Of a stretch of DNA of 16,043 bases, positions 1 through 9,500 are shown in pieces. Source of the stretch: Bacteroidales bacterium (lineage in GTDB: Bacteria; Bacteroidota; Bacteroidia; Bacteroidales; UBA932). The stretch's first letter is position 1; every line of letters begins with the position of its first letter. Both the position numbers and the translations under genes were made by a program. The notes beneath the pieces were generated by a model, which ran no database searches, was not told the origin of the DNA, and saw nothing but the letters and a program-made list of their open reading frames with translations. The stretch covers positions 1 through 16,043 of the forward strand of contig JAFZLQ010000100.1 in NCBI GenBank assembly GCA_017551425.1. Reading direction: 5' to 3'.

Positions 1-207
1 AGTGCCAGGAGATTTCTCGGCTGCGCTCGAAATGACAGAGGTGTCATCTCGACCAAGCGTAGCGCGTGGAGTGCCAGGAGATTTCTCGGCTGCGCTCGAA
101 ATGACAGGGGTGTCATCTCGACCAAGCGTAGCGCGGGGAGTGCCAGGAGATTTCTCGGCTGCGCTCGAAATGACAGAGGTGTCATCTCGACCAAGCGTAG
201 CGCGTGG
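1..207. repeat. Three tandem 69-bp palindromic repeats inside a coding sequence
   Basis: The units are 1-69, 70-138 and 139-207. Units 1 and 3 are identical; unit 2 differs at two bases (G for A at 108, G for T at 136). Each contains a near-perfect 10-bp inverted repeat with a 4-base spacer: 28-37 with 42-51, 97-106 with 111-120, and 166-175 with 180-189, with one G.U-type pair. The unit length is a multiple of three, so the array adds 23 codons per copy without shifting the frame of the - strand lipoprotein gene. Bases 208-216 resemble the beginning of another, decayed arm (GAGATCTC). The array starts at the window edge and may extend further left. Confidence 0.95.
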
Positions 208-930
208 AGAGATCTCTTTGCCGGGATATACCCTCAAACCGTGCCAGGTCTGCTGCAGGGACGTGTCGTGCGAGCCGAAGTACAGGCCGTCTGAGGCGCC
301 GACGAAGGCGAAGCAGTTGGAGGCGGCGTTGCGGGGATACTGGAGGTCGTACTGGCGGAACTTCTGGGCCGGCGTCATGTAGAGGGCACGGGTATCCACG
401 TTGGCGATCTTGGCCACCGGATCGTCGAAGATCTGTCCTCCGGTGTGGGTGGTGAGCAGTCTATAGCCTTCCGGCAGCTGCAGGTTGCCGATCAGCGGGT
501 ACTGGAGTTCGCGGATGACGGTGTGGGGCTCGTCGTTCCGGAGATCCGCCCCGAAGCGCAGCTGCCCGTCCTCCGCCCATATCTTCAGCTGAAGCTTGAA
601 GGCTTTGCCGCCGAGGCCGTCGTAATCAACCCTTACGGTATCGGCGTCCTGGGAGACCACGGGCCTGCAGTCGGCCGCCCGGATTTCGATCTCCTTGCGC
701 CCGGGGGTGTTGTAGTAAAGCCTCCACAGGCCTTCGCCGCCGGCGTAGTTGTGGCCGGCCGGGCTGTCGGACAGAAACGCCAGGCTTCCGTCTGCATAAT
801 CAACGCAGAAGCATACGCCGTCGGAAACCACGGCGGTTTGCGGAAGAAACACTTCCTCCGCGCCCTTCCGTTCCTGCCCGCTGCAGCCCGCAAGGAGGAG
901 CAGCGTCAAAGCTAAATACCTGGTCTTCAT
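1..930 (-). CDS. Partial DUF6259-like lipoprotein carrying an in-frame tandem repeat array (3' end outside window)
   Basis: The frame is open from an ATG at 930-928 to base 1, 310 codons with no stop, so the C-terminus lies outside the window. Residues 1-16 are a lipoprotein signal (LLLLAGC, lipid-anchored Cys16), which suggests an outer-membrane or surface location. Residues about 28-240 are beta-rich (GLWRLYYN; GLYFGSHDTSLQQTWHGLRVYP) and resemble the N-terminal sandwich of DUF6259-type proteins, in which a barrel normally follows; this family call is from memory and tentative. Residues 242-310 are three near-identical 23-residue units beginning PRATLGRDDT and ending EKSPGT, encoded by the 69-bp repeats, and do not look like part of the fold. 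The start codon overlaps the upstream gene's stop as ATGA (927-930), so translation is probably coupled. If the frame closes soon after the repeats the gene is broken; if it continues, the protein carries a low-complexity insert. It is a candidate glycosidase of the PUL. Confidence 0.8.
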   Translation of the reverse strand, partial: MKTRYLALTLLLLAGCSGQERKGAEEVFLPQTAVVSDGVCFCVDYADGSLAFLSDSPAGHNYAGGEGLWRLYYNTPGRKEIEIRAADCRPVVSQDADTVRVDYDGLGGKAFKLQLKIWAEDGQLRFGADLRNDEPHTVIRELQYPLIGNLQLPEGYRLLTTHTGGQIFDDPVAKIANVDTRALYMTPAQKFRQYDLQYPRNAASNCFAFVGASDGLYFGSHDTSLQQTWHGLRVYPGKEISPRATLGRDDTSVISSAAEKSPGTPRATLGRDDTPVISSAAEKSPGTPRATLGRDDTSVISSAAEKSPGT

Positions 931-2465
931 TTCATCGGACTGTCCAAAACAAACCTGCAAATCTCCTCATACATCTGAACGTCCCCCGGATCCTTTGAGC
1001 TCGCGAGCTGGTGCATCGCATCCGTTCCCGAATAAACGGCTATGGGCATGGCTCCGTACAGGCCGCTGTCTTTGTAGGCCTTCATGTACTCGCGCACGCG
1101 GTCTCGGAGCATCGGCACATCCTTGTAGTAGAATGTGGGATTGCCGCTGCCGTCGGGGCCGCTGCGGCCGTCGGACATCACGGACGCCACCAGCGAGAAT
1201 TCGAATTCGAGTTCTATGCCCATCCCGTACTGTTTGAGTGCGGCTATGGTCTTGGACATGGGGTGGCTGGTGGAGCCGTTGTCCCAGTAGTAGTTGGGCT
1301 GCATGAAGGCGGCGTCGAATCCGAGCTTCTTCCACAGCTTGTATCCCGGGGCGAGGTGATACGGTATCCACCAGAGGCCCTCGTTGCAGGAATGGGCGTA
1401 TTCGGCGGCGGCCGGGATTATCTCTTCCCAGTGCTTGTACTGGTAGTTGAAGGTTTCCGACTCGCCGTAGCCGATCCCGGCTTCCTTGTACAGGGACGGA
1501 GCCAGATGCAGCTCTTCGGAGAGTATGTAGAAACCTGCCAGCTCTACGTTGTTCAGCCCGAGGGCTGCGAAGCGCTTGCGGCAGCTGTCCATATACCAGC
1601 GGTATGCGGCAACCTGGTCTTCCGGCTTGGAGAAGTCGAGCTTGCGGCCGTCGGCCTCGCCCCAGTACACAGTGGATGAGTTCTTGTCGGCAAAATTGCT
1701 GAACATTACAGGGTCCGGCAGGCTCATCACCACAAGGCGCGGAGAGGGCGGAGGCCCAAGTTTGGAAGCGGCCTTGTTTATTGCGGCGTCGAGCTTGCGT
1801 ATCGCTCCGTCGTCGCCCAGCCAGCCTTCCAGAAGGTCTTCCCAGGATGCTTTAACCGACGAAGGCCTGCCGTTTGTGAGGCAGTACGACATTCCGCGCA
1901 CAGGGTCGTACGAGTCTATGCAGAGGAAGGCGTCGTAAAGCCACGCGGAGGTGCCGTCCGAGGCATTGAACACCACGTGGGACGCAAACCTGTCTTCCGT
2001 CCATACGGGAGGAACGGCGTTGTGCCGCCCCAGGGTAACAAGGCTGATATCGGCAAATCCGGGTACTCCGCTGCGCTTTTTCTCCCAGCCGTAGAGGCTG
2101 TGGGACAGGGATACCGTAGTAAAACTGAGCGAAACCACCTTGCCCTTCTCTCCGTTAGGACCTATGCCCTGTACGGACAGGATGTAGTCGGTGCCGTCCT
2201 GAAGGGGCTGGATGGTGAGCACCAGCTGCTGCGAGCCGGTGCCGCCGGTCTCTAGCGTGTCGCCCAGCGAGGGCTCTCCGGTCGCGGAATAGCCGTAGGC
2301 AACCGAGGCCGCGTCTATTGTGCTGAGGGCGAATTCAGCCCTGGAGGGCATTACGCTCTTGAGCTCGAGCCGGATTGCGGGCTCGTACACTTTTTCCTTC
2401 TCCTTCACCTTGCATGCGGCGGAGGAGAGGAGTATGAGGGCAAGGGCAATGATGATCCGCTTCAT
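927..2465 (-). CDS. DUF4855-like lipoprotein, putative glycosidase
   Basis: 512 residues. Residues 1-18 are a lipoprotein signal with Cys18 (SSAAC), followed by a charged linker and a fibronectin type III-like domain at about 28-117. From about 122 onward the sequence resembles DUF4855 proteins, which look like TIM-barrel glycosidases: DISLVTLG near 139, WLYDAFLCID at 175-184, GFYILSEEL at 311-319, AAFMQPNYYW at 385-394 and IELEFE at 417-422. The acidic residues E317/E318 and E418/E420/E422 sit at strand ends, where retaining glycosidases usually place catalytic carboxylates; that assignment is inference. The gene starts 4 bases after the DUF1735 gene and ends overlapping the next ATG. With the terminal lipoprotein it is one of only two enzyme candidates in this PUL, so it probably cuts or trims the imported glycan at the cell surface or in the periplasm. 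Confidence 0.8.
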   Translation of the reverse strand: MKRIIIALALILLSSAACKVKEKEKVYEPAIRLELKSVMPSRAEFALSTIDAASVAYGYSATGEPSLGDTLETGGTGSQQLVLTIQPLQDGTDYILSVQGIGPNGEKGKVVSLSFTTVSLSHSLYGWEKKRSGVPGFADISLVTLGRHNAVPPVWTEDRFASHVVFNASDGTSAWLYDAFLCIDSYDPVRGMSYCLTNGRPSSVKASWEDLLEGWLGDDGAIRKLDAAINKAASKLGPPPSPRLVVMSLPDPVMFSNFADKNSSTVYWGEADGRKLDFSKPEDQVAAYRWYMDSCRKRFAALGLNNVELAGFYILSEELHLAPSLYKEAGIGYGESETFNYQYKHWEEIIPAAAEYAHSCNEGLWWIPYHLAPGYKLWKKLGFDAAFMQPNYYWDNGSTSHPMSKTIAALKQYGMGIELEFEFSLVASVMSDGRSGPDGSGNPTFYYKDVPMLRDRVREYMKAYKDSGLYGAMPIAVYSGTDAMHQLASSKDPGDVQMYEEICRFVLDSPMK

Positions 2466-2469
2466 GATT

Positions 2470-4467
2470 CTAATAAATGTATGTGAGCTTGAACAGCGAC
2501 AGGCCGACGTTCTGCTTCAGCACCACAAGATAAGCATCTTCTCCGACAATTCGAAGGTCGAGGTCCATTCCGCTGTTTCCGGAACCCAGTGGCGAGGGCT
2601 CCTCGGAGAGCTTCTCCTGCTCCGTATCGTTCTGAATGGCAGCCTGATACACCACGTTGCGCTCCCTGATTATATCGGCCCAGCTTTGCTCGGGAGTGCC
2701 TTCCAGGATGAAGATGCGGCCGTCCTCGGCGCTGACCTGGCGGGTGTAGGCCACATAGCGCTTCTTGCCGAGGTCGAAGTAGCGGAATGCGGTGTCGGCA
2801 TAATAGCCGCTGAGCTCTTCAAGCGCGGGATTGTTGTCTGCGCCTTCCAGGTTCAGGAGGTCCTTGGGGGTGCTGGCGATCCATGCGAGCTCTCCGCCGC
2901 GGACGGAACATACGCCGCTGTTGATGTTGTCGGGGAAGGGGAAATACGCTCCTGCGCCGGTCACCTGGGGTGCGGCGATGCGGCCTCGCAGCCACATGCC
3001 TTCCAGCGCGCCCGTCATCTTGAAGGTGACCGTGCCCTGCTCGCTGTTGAAGTCCTTGAAGAAGAGTATGCCTTCCTGGAAGCTGCCCCATACGGTGAAG
3101 GTGTCTCCGAGACGCCTGCCTGCCCAGGTGGTGAGCTTGAGCGCCTTAGGATCGGCGTCGATGCCCTGGTCATAGACGTACAGTATAGGGTCTCCCTCGT
3201 TCATGTTGCTCACTGCCAGCAGGTCCTTGCCGCCGTTGATTTCCGGGTCTGTGTTCCTGACGATGCGGGGGCAGCTGAGGAAGAAGATGCCTTCGTCCTT
3301 TACGGTGCCCACGGGCAGCTTCCTGTAATTGTGAGGGTCTGTGCGGCTGATCGCCCAGAGATTCTTGGTGGTGTTGGTCTCGGCGATGTAGATGTAGTTG
3401 TCGTCGATGGCCACGTTGCGGTCTGCATTGGCGGTAAAGCCTTCTATGTAGTTGCTCCATGCTCCGGAGGCCTCGGAGAAGAGACCCCATTGGCGAATCA
3501 CGGAAAGGCCGGACTCAAGGTAGGTGATGGAGAACCAGGTTACGAGGTTGCCGTAGGACAGGCCCTTGAGCTCGAAAGCCTCGCCCTTCCTGGTGGAAGA
3601 GAGCGCCTTGGTGTCTATGGTCACGGGGACGAGGTAGTTGGGGAAGGCTTTCAGCTCGCCGCCGGACAGCAGCACCGATTTGTCGATTTCCACCTTGAAG
3701 CTGGCGGATTCGCCGGACTCGGGGATGGTTACGGTGGGGGTGAGAATCTTCACAAGTCCCTCGGGAGCAGCCACATACGGCTCGTCCAGGCCCTCGTTCG
3801 CCTTCTCAATGAGGCTATTGTCTATCTTCACGGGGAAAGTCAGGCCTATGCCCTTGATGAAGTTGTCCATCTTGAGGTCGAGGATGATGGTCTCCTGGAG
3901 CTGGGGCTCGTTGCCGTCGGCATCGGGAGAGACCATCTTGCGGTTCACCTGGCGTCCGACGTTCTGCTGCGCTATTCCCACGGTGGAGTGCTGGAAATGC
4001 AGCAGCAGCAACTGCTTGGCGGCGTTGACGTCGAGGTCGTTCGAAGCCACGCAGACGGGCAGGACGTAGTCGCTGTCTGCGGAAATAAGATCTATGACCT
4101 GCAGGGGATCCCAGGATACGGTTACGTCCTTCACGACGTCGTCGACATCAAACTCGATGCTGCTCCTGTCGAGCCGGAACATGGATACGGGGAGCGTCTT
4201 GTAAGAGGTCCCGTTGTCTGCGTTGTATTTGTCGAGCGCGGCGGACACGCTGCCGGAATCCATGGATACGGTAGCGCTTGCCGCAGCCTTTCCCTTGCCG
4301 TTCTTGGCCACGCCGAAGGTGTACGACCCGGCATGGGCGGAAGTGTTGACGAGTGTCTCGCTTGCGGTGAGTCCGAAGCTGTCGGGAACCATGAAGTTCT
4401 CGCGGTCGTCGGGGAAGCATCCTGCAGCCAGGACAATGGCTAATGTTGTGATTACTAACTTTTTCAT
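2470..4467 (-). CDS. DUF1735 and beta-propeller-like surface glycan-binding lipoprotein
   Basis: 665 residues. Lipoprotein signal ends at Cys17 (VLAAGC). Residues about 30-150 match the DUF1735 (BT_3987-like) immunoglobulin-like domain, including the ALDKYNADNGTSYKTLP segment and the strand pattern before VLPV. A second similar sandwich follows at about 195-315 (FPVKIDNSLI; NYLVPVTIDT). From about 323 to the end are repeated strand motifs (NVAIDDNYIYIAE, DLLAVSN, ILYVYD, AYLVVLKQNVGLSLFKL) suggesting a beta-propeller like those in DUF4623 or DUF5018 proteins; which of these it is cannot be told by eye. Such proteins sit directly after SusD in many PULs and act as SusE/F-like surface glycan-binding proteins. 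It starts 1 base after the susD stop. No catalytic residues are evident, and binding is the likelier role. Confidence 0.82.
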   Translation of the reverse strand: MKKLVITTLAIVLAAGCFPDDRENFMVPDSFGLTASETLVNTSAHAGSYTFGVAKNGKGKAAASATVSMDSGSVSAALDKYNADNGTSYKTLPVSMFRLDRSSIEFDVDDVVKDVTVSWDPLQVIDLISADSDYVLPVCVASNDLDVNAAKQLLLLHFQHSTVGIAQQNVGRQVNRKMVSPDADGNEPQLQETIILDLKMDNFIKGIGLTFPVKIDNSLIEKANEGLDEPYVAAPEGLVKILTPTVTIPESGESASFKVEIDKSVLLSGGELKAFPNYLVPVTIDTKALSSTRKGEAFELKGLSYGNLVTWFSITYLESGLSVIRQWGLFSEASGAWSNYIEGFTANADRNVAIDDNYIYIAETNTTKNLWAISRTDPHNYRKLPVGTVKDEGIFFLSCPRIVRNTDPEINGGKDLLAVSNMNEGDPILYVYDQGIDADPKALKLTTWAGRRLGDTFTVWGSFQEGILFFKDFNSEQGTVTFKMTGALEGMWLRGRIAAPQVTGAGAYFPFPDNINSGVCSVRGGELAWIASTPKDLLNLEGADNNPALEELSGYYADTAFRYFDLGKKRYVAYTRQVSAEDGRIFILEGTPEQSWADIIRERNVVYQAAIQNDTEQEKLSEEPSPLGSGNSGMDLDLRIVGEDAYLVVLKQNVGLSLFKLTYIY

Positions 4468-4468
4468 G

Positions 4469-6499
4469 CTACCATCCGGGATTTTGGGTGAAGTTGGTCA
4501 TTTCAGACAGCTGCTTGGAGCCGAAGGGGAAGAGGTAGTCGCGGGTCTTGAAGACGCTGCGGCCGCCGATGTAGTCGTCGCTGACGCGCCTGTAGGAATC
4601 TTCGTAATTGTCTGCGGTCACGTGGAGGGTCCAGTTCTCGACGTTGTATTCCTTCTCGGCGATCATGGTGCGGACGGCGTCGTAATGGCGCTGGCTGCCT
4701 TCGAAGGCGAATTCCGCCATCTTTTCCTGGCGTATCATCCAGCGGAGCCATTCCTGGCCGCTGCGGGTGACGCCGCCAATGGTGCCGCCGTTGCCCTCGA
4801 AATCAATCTCGGGATAGGCTTCACGAAGGCCGATGAGGCCGGCGCGGGCGCGCACCTTGTCAACAGCCTCGATGGCATTGGATACCTCGCGCACCTGCTT
4901 CTCGTTGCAGGCTTCTGCGTATGCGAGGTACATTTCGGCAAGGCGGAAGGCGGGATAGACGTAGCGTATGCTGCTGTAGTCGGTGTCTTCCTTAAGCTGG
5001 TTGCCGGCCTTGTAGAGACGGCGCCAGACGAAGCCTACGCGGTTGCAGCCCTCGGTGGGGGAGTAACGCGAGGTGCATTCCTCGGAGTCGTAGCAGGTGA
5101 AGCGAAGTGCGGGACCGTCCATGGGGCGCTCGCAGGGCCACCAGAATCCGTTGGGAACGAAGTTGGAATAGTAGCGTGCGTCGCGTCCTACGGTTGAATT
5201 GTGCGCCTGGAAAGGCTTGGCCCATGAAGGATCGACGTCAACCAGCTGCTGGTAGTTGGCGGTCCAGCCCTCGGCCTTGTACCCGGACGCCTCGTCCACT
5301 ATGGGACGGGAGTAGTCGAGCATGCCTGCGGTCTCGTAGTAGCCTACGATGGGGTAACGCCCCGATTCGGCCATGGGGTATGCATCGACGAGCTTGAGGG
5401 ACGGGGTGATGAGGGAGAACCCGCGGCGGCAGATCCGGCCTCCGGACGGCGCCGAGAAGGCGATTTCGCCGCCTATCGACCCGAGGTAGTCTTCCGCCCA
5501 CTGGCGATACCACCAGCCCCAGATGATCTCAGTGTTGGATCCCCAGTTCTCGAACCAGACGTTCTGGTAAGACGCTGCGGCATCGGCTATGGAAGCCTGC
5601 GGATCGCCTTTCCGGGTAAGCTCGTAAATGCCGAGGTCGATCACGTCCCTGGCTGCCGCGGCCGCCTTGTCCCATTTGCCTGCGTCGTAATCGGGGAACA
5701 GCTTGTCGCCGTCCTTGTTGACGAGGGAGGAATAGATGCCGCTTCCGTTCTGTCCGTTGAACAGGGGAGAGGCCGCGTAGAGGAGTATGCGTGCCTTGAG
5801 TGCCATCGCGGCGCCTTTGGTCACGCGCCCCATGTTGGAGGATGCCGCTATCACGTCGGAAATGCTGTTGGGCAGTTCGCCGATGGCGATGTCGAGCTCG
5901 CGGATCATGAAATCCACGTTTTCATCGACGGTGTCGCGGTCTATGGCTTCTGCGCTTATGTCCTGGTCGGACGCCACAGCGTTGCCGGCGTCGTCCCTCC
6001 AGAGAAAGACAGGACCGTAATGGCGGAACAGGGTAAAGTAGTAATATGCCCTGAGGAAACGGGCCTCGCCGTCCATGCAGGCCACCAGCTTTTCGGAATC
6101 CTCCTTGTCGTAGGAGAGGTTGTCGATGAAGGTGGTGCATTCGTTGATGGCTTCGTAGTATTTGGCCCAGATGTTTCCGCTGGCCACGTCGGTGGTGCTT
6201 GCGGAGCTGTATTCGCCGCGGCGTACCTTGTACCAGGCGGTCTCCCACTGGGATTTGGCGTGAAGGGCCTCGTCGCTGCGGAGGCTCGTGCCGCCCTCGT
6301 TGGCCCTGAGGTTCTCCTCGTTGGGCACATAGGCGTAGAGATGGGCGAGGTACTGCCGCACCGCCGTGGAACGGCTCATGATGTCTTCGAGCGTAGCCTG
6401 GTCCTTGGTGTTGATGTCGAAGAAAGAGTCGCAGGATGCCGTACCGAGCGTCATGAGCGCGGCGGCAAGTATGATGGCAAGTTTGTTCGTTTTCATCAT
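4469..6499 (-). CDS. susD: SusD/RagB-family outer-membrane glycan-binding lipoprotein
   Basis: 676 residues. A lipoprotein signal ends at Cys23 (GTASC), followed by the typical SusD opening DSFFDINTKDQATLEDIM. A helical tetratricopeptide-like core follows (YEAINECTTFIDNL, RFLRAYYYFTLFRHYGPVFL at about 148-167, ALKARILLYAASPLFNG), and the C-terminus closes with FPFGSKQLSE and FTQNPGW, as SusD proteins do. It forms the lid on SusC and hands captured glycan to the channel. At 676 residues it is longer than many family members, with extra sequence in the middle and C-terminal half (about 330-510), where the ligand pocket usually is. The gene starts 1 base after the SusC stop. The start could be Met1 or Met2; both give the same signal peptide. 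'susD' is used as a family name only and does not imply a starch substrate. Confidence 0.96.
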   Translation of the reverse strand: MMKTNKLAIILAAALMTLGTASCDSFFDINTKDQATLEDIMSRSTAVRQYLAHLYAYVPNEENLRANEGGTSLRSDEALHAKSQWETAWYKVRRGEYSSASTTDVASGNIWAKYYEAINECTTFIDNLSYDKEDSEKLVACMDGEARFLRAYYYFTLFRHYGPVFLWRDDAGNAVASDQDISAEAIDRDTVDENVDFMIRELDIAIGELPNSISDVIAASSNMGRVTKGAAMALKARILLYAASPLFNGQNGSGIYSSLVNKDGDKLFPDYDAGKWDKAAAAARDVIDLGIYELTRKGDPQASIADAAASYQNVWFENWGSNTEIIWGWWYRQWAEDYLGSIGGEIAFSAPSGGRICRRGFSLITPSLKLVDAYPMAESGRYPIVGYYETAGMLDYSRPIVDEASGYKAEGWTANYQQLVDVDPSWAKPFQAHNSTVGRDARYYSNFVPNGFWWPCERPMDGPALRFTCYDSEECTSRYSPTEGCNRVGFVWRRLYKAGNQLKEDTDYSSIRYVYPAFRLAEMYLAYAEACNEKQVREVSNAIEAVDKVRARAGLIGLREAYPEIDFEGNGGTIGGVTRSGQEWLRWMIRQEKMAEFAFEGSQRHYDAVRTMIAEKEYNVENWTLHVTADNYEDSYRRVSDDYIGGRSVFKTRDYLFPFGSKQLSEMTNFTQNPGW

Positions 6500-6500
6500 C

Positions 6501-9500
6501 TTAGAAGTTGAGGTTGAGACCGAGGCTTACGTTGCGGGTGAGGGGATAGACGTTGCCGTAGGACGATTCAAGTTCGGGATCCCACAGCTTGAAGTCGGAG
6601 AAGGTCAGGAGGTTGACACCCTGCAGGTAGATGCGCAGGGTGGAGATTCCTATCTTCTTTGTGAAGTTCTTGGGCAGGGTGTATCCGAGCTCGGCATTCT
6701 TGAAACGCAGGAAGCTCATGTCCTTCTGCCAGTAGGTGGAGCGCACCTGGTTGTTGGCCGGGGTCTCAACGGAGAAACGGGGGTACGGGGCGTTGGGATC
6801 GCCCGTAACGGACCAGCTGTTCTCTATGACGTCGGCGAAGACCTGGCCCTGTACGAGCACGTTGGTGGCGGCGCCGCCGTAGAGGTTGTAGCCGCCGATG
6901 AAGCGGGTCACGTGGCTCACGCCGCTGAAGAAGACGCTGGCGTCGAATCCCTTCCAGCCCAGGCTTACGCCGAAGCCGTAGTTGATTTCCGGCACTGTGG
7001 TGTATCCTATGGCCACCATGTCGTAGCTGTCAACCTGTCCGTCGCCGTTGATGTCGCGGTATTTGATGTCGCCGGGCTGTACGGAACCGAAGGTCTGGGT
7101 GGGCCAGGTGTCGATTTCTTCCTGGGTCATGAAGAGGCCCTCGGCGATCAGGCCCCTCTGCTGTCCGTTGGCGAACATGGCGGTGTTCTGGTACTCCCAA
7201 ACCTGGCTGGGCTTGTCGTCGAAGACGCGCCTGTTGCGGTTGAAGGTGTAGTTGGCGCGGGCCGATATGGAAAGCCCGTTGGCGAACAGGTAGTCGAACT
7301 GAGTGGATGCGTCGAAGCCGGCGTTCTGCATCTCGCCTATGTTGGTGTACTGGGTCTTGCGGAGACCTACGGCGCTCGGCATGGACTCGCGGGTGATGAA
7401 GATGCCGCTGCGGTAGTCGTTGAAGTAGTCGAACTGAACCTTGAGGTGGTCGCGCCAGAAGTTGATTTCCACGCCCACGTTGCGCTTGAGGGCCTCCTCC
7501 CAGACTATGCCGGGATTGCCGATGTCGCCGGTGGCCACGCCGGAGGTGTAAACCGGATTGGTGAGGCCCCAGCTGAATCCGCTGATGCCGCTGGTATCCA
7601 TGGTGGTGATGTAACCGAAGCGCCTGCCGCCGCCGATCTGGTCGTTTCCGACCTTGCCGATGGAGGCCTTGAACTTGAGCAGGCTAACCGCGTCCTTGAG
7701 GGGCTCCCAGAACTTTTCGTTGGAGACTATCCAGCCGACAGCGCCCGAAGGGAAGAAGCCGAAGCGGTGGCCGGGGGCGAAGTTCTCGCTTCCGTTGTAA
7801 CCGAAGTTGAACTCTGCAAAGTAACGGTCAACATAGGAATAGGTGGCGCGTCCTGCTATGCCGAGGCTCTTGTAAGGGAATGTGGTCCAGTAACTTCCGG
7901 GGTTGAGGCTGGTGCGCTCGCGCAGGTACCACAGGAACATGGCGCCTACCCTGTGCGCGCTTGCGAAGGTGCGCTCGTAGTTGGCGGAAGCCTCCACGTT
8001 CAGGACGGTCTGGCCGTCGATGCTGGTGCCGGATTTGTTGATGTAGCCTGTGCCGCTGCTGCCCTGGAGCATGTATTCATAGCTCTCGGTCTCCTGGTTC
8101 CATGCCAGGTAGTAAACCCTCGGGCGAATGGAGTTGGTGTAGGAGGAATTGCTCTTGGCGTCCCAGGATATCTGCGCCTTTGCGGTGAGTCCTTCGGTGA
8201 TTATCTCGGAGAAGTCCTGGGTAAGCGACACGGTGGTCTGGGCGTTCTGGGAAGAGACTACGGCGTAACCCATGTTGTTGATGAGGTTGTACGGGTTGGA
8301 GCCGTTCTGCGGGTTGGAAAGAGTGCCGTCCGAGAACACCTTGGGGAAGCCGATGGGCGTAATCTGCATGGTGTATGCGTAGATGTCGCTGATCTCGCTG
8401 CCCGGCTTGTTCTTCTTGGTGAACTGGGTGGAAATGTCCATTCCCAGGGTGGTGGACGGGGTGATGTTGATATCCACGTTGGTGCGGAAGTTGAACCTGC
8501 TGTAGTTCATCTGCGCATTGTAGCGGTCGTTCTGCTCCACGTTGAAGATACCGTCCTCGAAGTAGTATGAACCGCCGGCGTAGTAGCGTACGTTCTTGGT
8601 ACCGCCCGTCACGTTCACGTTGGCGCGGGTGTTCATTGCCTGCTCCTTGAAGATCTCGTGGATCCAGTCCACGTTGGGGTAGAGGTCGGGGTTCTCCCCG
8701 GACAGGTACATGCGCTTGGCGTAGTCGTCTATGGTTCCCGGCTGCATCGTGTTGAGGTAGTCGATGAACTGCTCGGCGCTGGCCATTTCCGGCAGCTGGG
8801 TGGGGGAGGTGATACCGGTCTCCACCTTGGCGTTTACCTTGGGCTTGGACTCGCTGCCTCGCTTGGTGGTGATGAGCACTATGCCGTTGGCGCCGCGTAC
8901 GCCGTACAGGGCGGTGGCGGTTGCGTCCTTGAGGATGGAGAATGACGCTATGTCTTCCGTGTCAACAAGGTCCATCGAGCGCTCCACGCCGTCCACGAGG
9001 ATGAGCGGGTATGCGTTGGCTCCAAAGGTGTTCACGCCTCGTATCCAGAATTCCGCGCTGGAACCCGGCTCGCCGGTGTGCTGGACCGCGACGACGCCCG
9101 CCAGCTTGCCGGCGAGGCCCGTGGAAAGCACGCCGATGGGCGCCTGCAGTGCCTGCGCGTCCACCGTGGTGATGGATCCGATGACGGATGCCTTCTTCTG
9201 GGTACCGTAGGCCACTTTCACGACTTCTTCAAGCTGGTTGGCCTGCGGGATGAGTTTGACGAGGATGTCTCTCTGGTCTCCGACCCTGACTTCTTCGTCC
9301 TGGTAGCCAAGGAAACTTACGACCAGCACGTCGGACGGCTTCACGGAAATCTCAAAGCGTCCGTCGATGTCGGTCATAGCTCCGCGGGTTTCACCCTTGA
9401 CGGTGACGAACGCCCCGGGTAGGGGCAGGTCAGCCTCGTCGAGGATGCGGCCTTTAACGTCGCGGCTCTGGGCCAGGGCAGGGACTGACATCCACAGGCC

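Noticed and set aside
1..207. CRISPR array
   Set aside because: The units abut with no variable spacers and the whole 69-bp period is conserved, so this is a tandem repeat.
2..382. Short + strand ORF encoding a repeated peptide over the 69-bp array
   Set aside because: The repeats are open in several frames because of their length and composition. The - strand frame is continuous with a lipoprotein start and the operon, so it is preferred.
2320..4443. 707-codon open frame on the + strand opposite the DUF1735 lipoprotein gene
   Set aside because: It lies fully antisense to a well-supported lipoprotein gene and has biased low-complexity composition rich in V, G, A, E and H with no domain. It is a shadow caused by high GC codon usage.
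6366..8570. 734-codon open frame on the + strand opposite susC and susD
   Set aside because: Antisense shadow of two clear family members; no signal, motif or separate promoter supports it.
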